The position numbers and the translations under genes are program-made. This document shows positions 62,835 to 64,000 of a DNA stretch of 64,000 bases, one piece after another; the first letter of the stretch is position 1; each line of letters begins with the position of its first letter. The stretch covers positions 124,001-188,000 of the forward strand of contig NZ_FOGW01000005.1 in NCBI RefSeq assembly GCF_900111325.1. Direction: 5' to 3'. The notes beneath the pieces are model-generated. The model saw only the letters and a program-made list of their open reading frames with translations. It did no database searches and was not told the DNA's origin. The DNA is from Lachnobacterium bovis (GTDB taxonomy: Bacteria > Bacillota > Clostridia > Lachnospirales > Lachnospiraceae).

Positions 62835-64000
62835 TTACTTTAAGAAATCCTTTACAAATTCTGGCATTTGCTCCACTTCACAAACTTTATCATGTAAAAT
62901 TTTCGCATTTCTTATTTCTTCAATAGCATTTGGAACTTTCACATTTGCAATTTTACTTAACTCATCAACTAATTCAAAATCAGATAATGCACTATATTTA
63001 TCCTTATCAATAGCTTCCATTACACTTCGCGAAAATTTGAATGGACTAGCAGTTGATGCAATAACAGTTTTGGTAGCTGTGTCAGATGTTTCTTTTTTAT
63101 ATTTTTCAAAAACGCCTGCTGCTACTGCTGTATGTGTATCAATAACATATCCTGTATTTTCATATAAATTTTTTATTACTTCTGCTGTCTCTTCTTCGCT
63201 TGTAAAATTACCGTAAAAATCCTTTAATTCTGATTTCATTTCATCAGAAATTTCATAATATCCGTTAGATCTTAATTCAGACATAAATCTAGAATTTTCT
63301 TCAGCACTGTTTCCTGTAATTCTATAAATTAATCTCTCTAAGTTAGAAGAAATTAAAATATCCATTGAAGGAGAATTTGTTAAAATAAATTCTCTATTTT
63401 TATCATATTTACCAGTTTTAAAGAAATCATATAAAACTTTATTCTCATTTGATGCACAAATCAATTTAGCAATAGGAATACCCATATTTTTTGCATAAAA
63501 AGCTGCTAAAATATTTCCAAAATTACCTGTTGGAACTACAACATTTATTTTTTCATCTTTATCAATTACATTATTGGCATATAATTTAGCATATGCATAT
63601 ACATAATATACAATTTGTGGTACTAATCGTCCTATGTTAATTGAATTAGCAGATGAAAATTGATAACCTTTTTCAGCTAATTCTTTCTTTAATTCTTCAT
63701 CAGCAAACATTTTCTTAACACCAGTTTGTGCTTCGTCAAAATTACCATTTATTCCTATTACACATGTATTGTCACCCTTTTGAGTAACCATTTGTTTTTC
63801 TTGAATAGGACTAACACCATTTTTAGGATAAAAAACAATAATCTTAGTACCTTTAACACCACTAAAACCAGCTAATGCTGCTTTACCTGTATCACCAGAT
63901 GTTGCAGTTAAAATAACTATATCATTTTTGATATTATTCTTTTTTGCTGAAGTAATTAATAAATGTGGCAAAATTGATAAAGCCATATCCTTAAAAGCTA
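62835..64000 (-). CDS. thrC: Threonine synthase, 5' end outside the window
   Basis: At least 388 residues visible; the frame stays open through position 64000. Bacterial threonine synthase is ~490 residues, so ~100 N-terminal residues lie beyond the edge. The PLP lysine is just inside (AFKDMALSILPHLL with Lys at about 63990-63992). Other blocks: VILTATSGDTGKAALAGFSG, YPKNGVSPIQEKQMVTQ, SSANSINIGRLVPQIVYYVYAY, VPTGNFGNILAAFYAK and VIDTHTAVAAGV. Converts O-phosphohomoserine to threonine. Ends before a strong terminator at 62717-62794. Confidence 0.95.
   Translation of the reverse strand, partial: AFKDMALSILPHLLITSAKKNNIKNDIVILTATSGDTGKAALAGFSGVKGTKIIVFYPKNGVSPIQEKQMVTQKGDNTCVIGINGNFDEAQTGVKKMFADEELKKELAEKGYQFSSANSINIGRLVPQIVYYVYAYAKLYANNVIDKDEKINVVVPTGNFGNILAAFYAKNMGIPIAKLICASNENKVLYDFFKTGKYDKNREFILTNSPSMDILISSNLERLIYRITGNSAEENSRFMSELRSNGYYEISDEMKSELKDFYGNFTSEEETAEVIKNLYENTGYVIDTHTAVAAGVFEKYKKETSDTATKTVIASTASPFKFSRSVMEAIDKDKYSALSDFELVDELSKIANVKVPNAIEEIRNAKILHDKVCEVEQMPEFVKDFLK

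Noticed and set aside
62835..64000. threonine synthase as a truncated pseudogene
   Set aside because: The frame is open to the last base of the window, so the missing N-terminus is simply outside the window.

Overview
This is a low-GC window (about 30% GC by eye) packed with minus-strand genes. It most likely comes from a chromosome of a Firmicute of the class Clostridia, probably Lachnospiraceae. The reasons are the gene orders (radC-mreBCD-PBP2-rodA-mgsA; rlmH ... phoH-HD protein-ybeY; mutS-mutL-miaA-ynbB; ylmH-sepF-yggS), strong GGAGG-type ribosome binding sites with frequent GTG and TTG starts, Gram-positive lipoprotein signals, and the anaerobic C1 pair fhs-folD. No rRNA, tRNA, CRISPR array, insertion sequence or phage gene was seen, so most of the window is core genome.

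Layout. 1-4190: lspA, then the ylmH/sepF/yggS division cluster headed by an HlyD-like membrane protein. 4276-4698: a small P-loop protein whose terminator abuts the next ribosome binding site. 5026-13562: one operon running radC > mreB > mreC > mreD > PBP2 > rodA > mgsA > D,D-carboxypeptidase, with a candidate promoter at 13534-13562 and a terminator at 4941-4984. 13575-30990: a long co-directional run covering rlmH, pdp, phoH, a degenerate HD membrane protein, ybeY, a YerB-like lipoprotein, a MurJ/SpoVB-type flippase, two FAD oxidoreductases, mutS, mutL, miaA and a PLP enzyme. 31113-33397 (plus strand): xpt and a SulP anion transporter. 33483-41899 (minus): KtrA/KtrB-type K+ uptake, a zinc-ribbon/TPR protein, folD, fhs and ftsK. 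42035-52561 (minus): a GH1 beta-glucosidase with an extra C-terminal domain, an AGCS amino-acid/Na+ symporter, glgA, a secreted calcium-repeat lipase-like protein, an InlB-repeat/propeller-like protein and a second-type EF-G. 52916-53065: an unannotated 49-residue plus-strand gene with its own terminator. 53251-59715 (minus): a MEMO-AMMECR1 fusion with lost metal ligands, pyrC, a small hypothetical gene, a GHKL sensor kinase, a degenerate-GGDEF membrane protein and cdd. 59905-62715 (plus): citrate synthase, then a CheY/CheX-type pair in its own unit. 62835-64000: threonine synthase, cut by the window edge.

Functionally the window combines cell-envelope growth and division (MreBCD, RodA, PBP2, DacF, SepF, FtsK, flippase), DNA repair, RNA maturation (YbeY, RlmH, MiaA), nucleotide metabolism (PyrC, Pdp, Cdd, Xpt), C1-folate metabolism and chemotaxis. 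I found no clearly new multi-gene defence or mobile system. The most unusual items are several enzymes that keep their genomic position but have lost catalytic residues (the HD protein, the MEMO domain, the GGDEF domain, MreB), the 49-residue small protein gene, the GH1-cupin-like fusion, the exact 29-residue repeats in the CheX-type protein, a terminator fused to a ribosome binding site, and an apparently leaderless rlmH. All start-site changes rest on ribosome binding sites read directly from the sequence.
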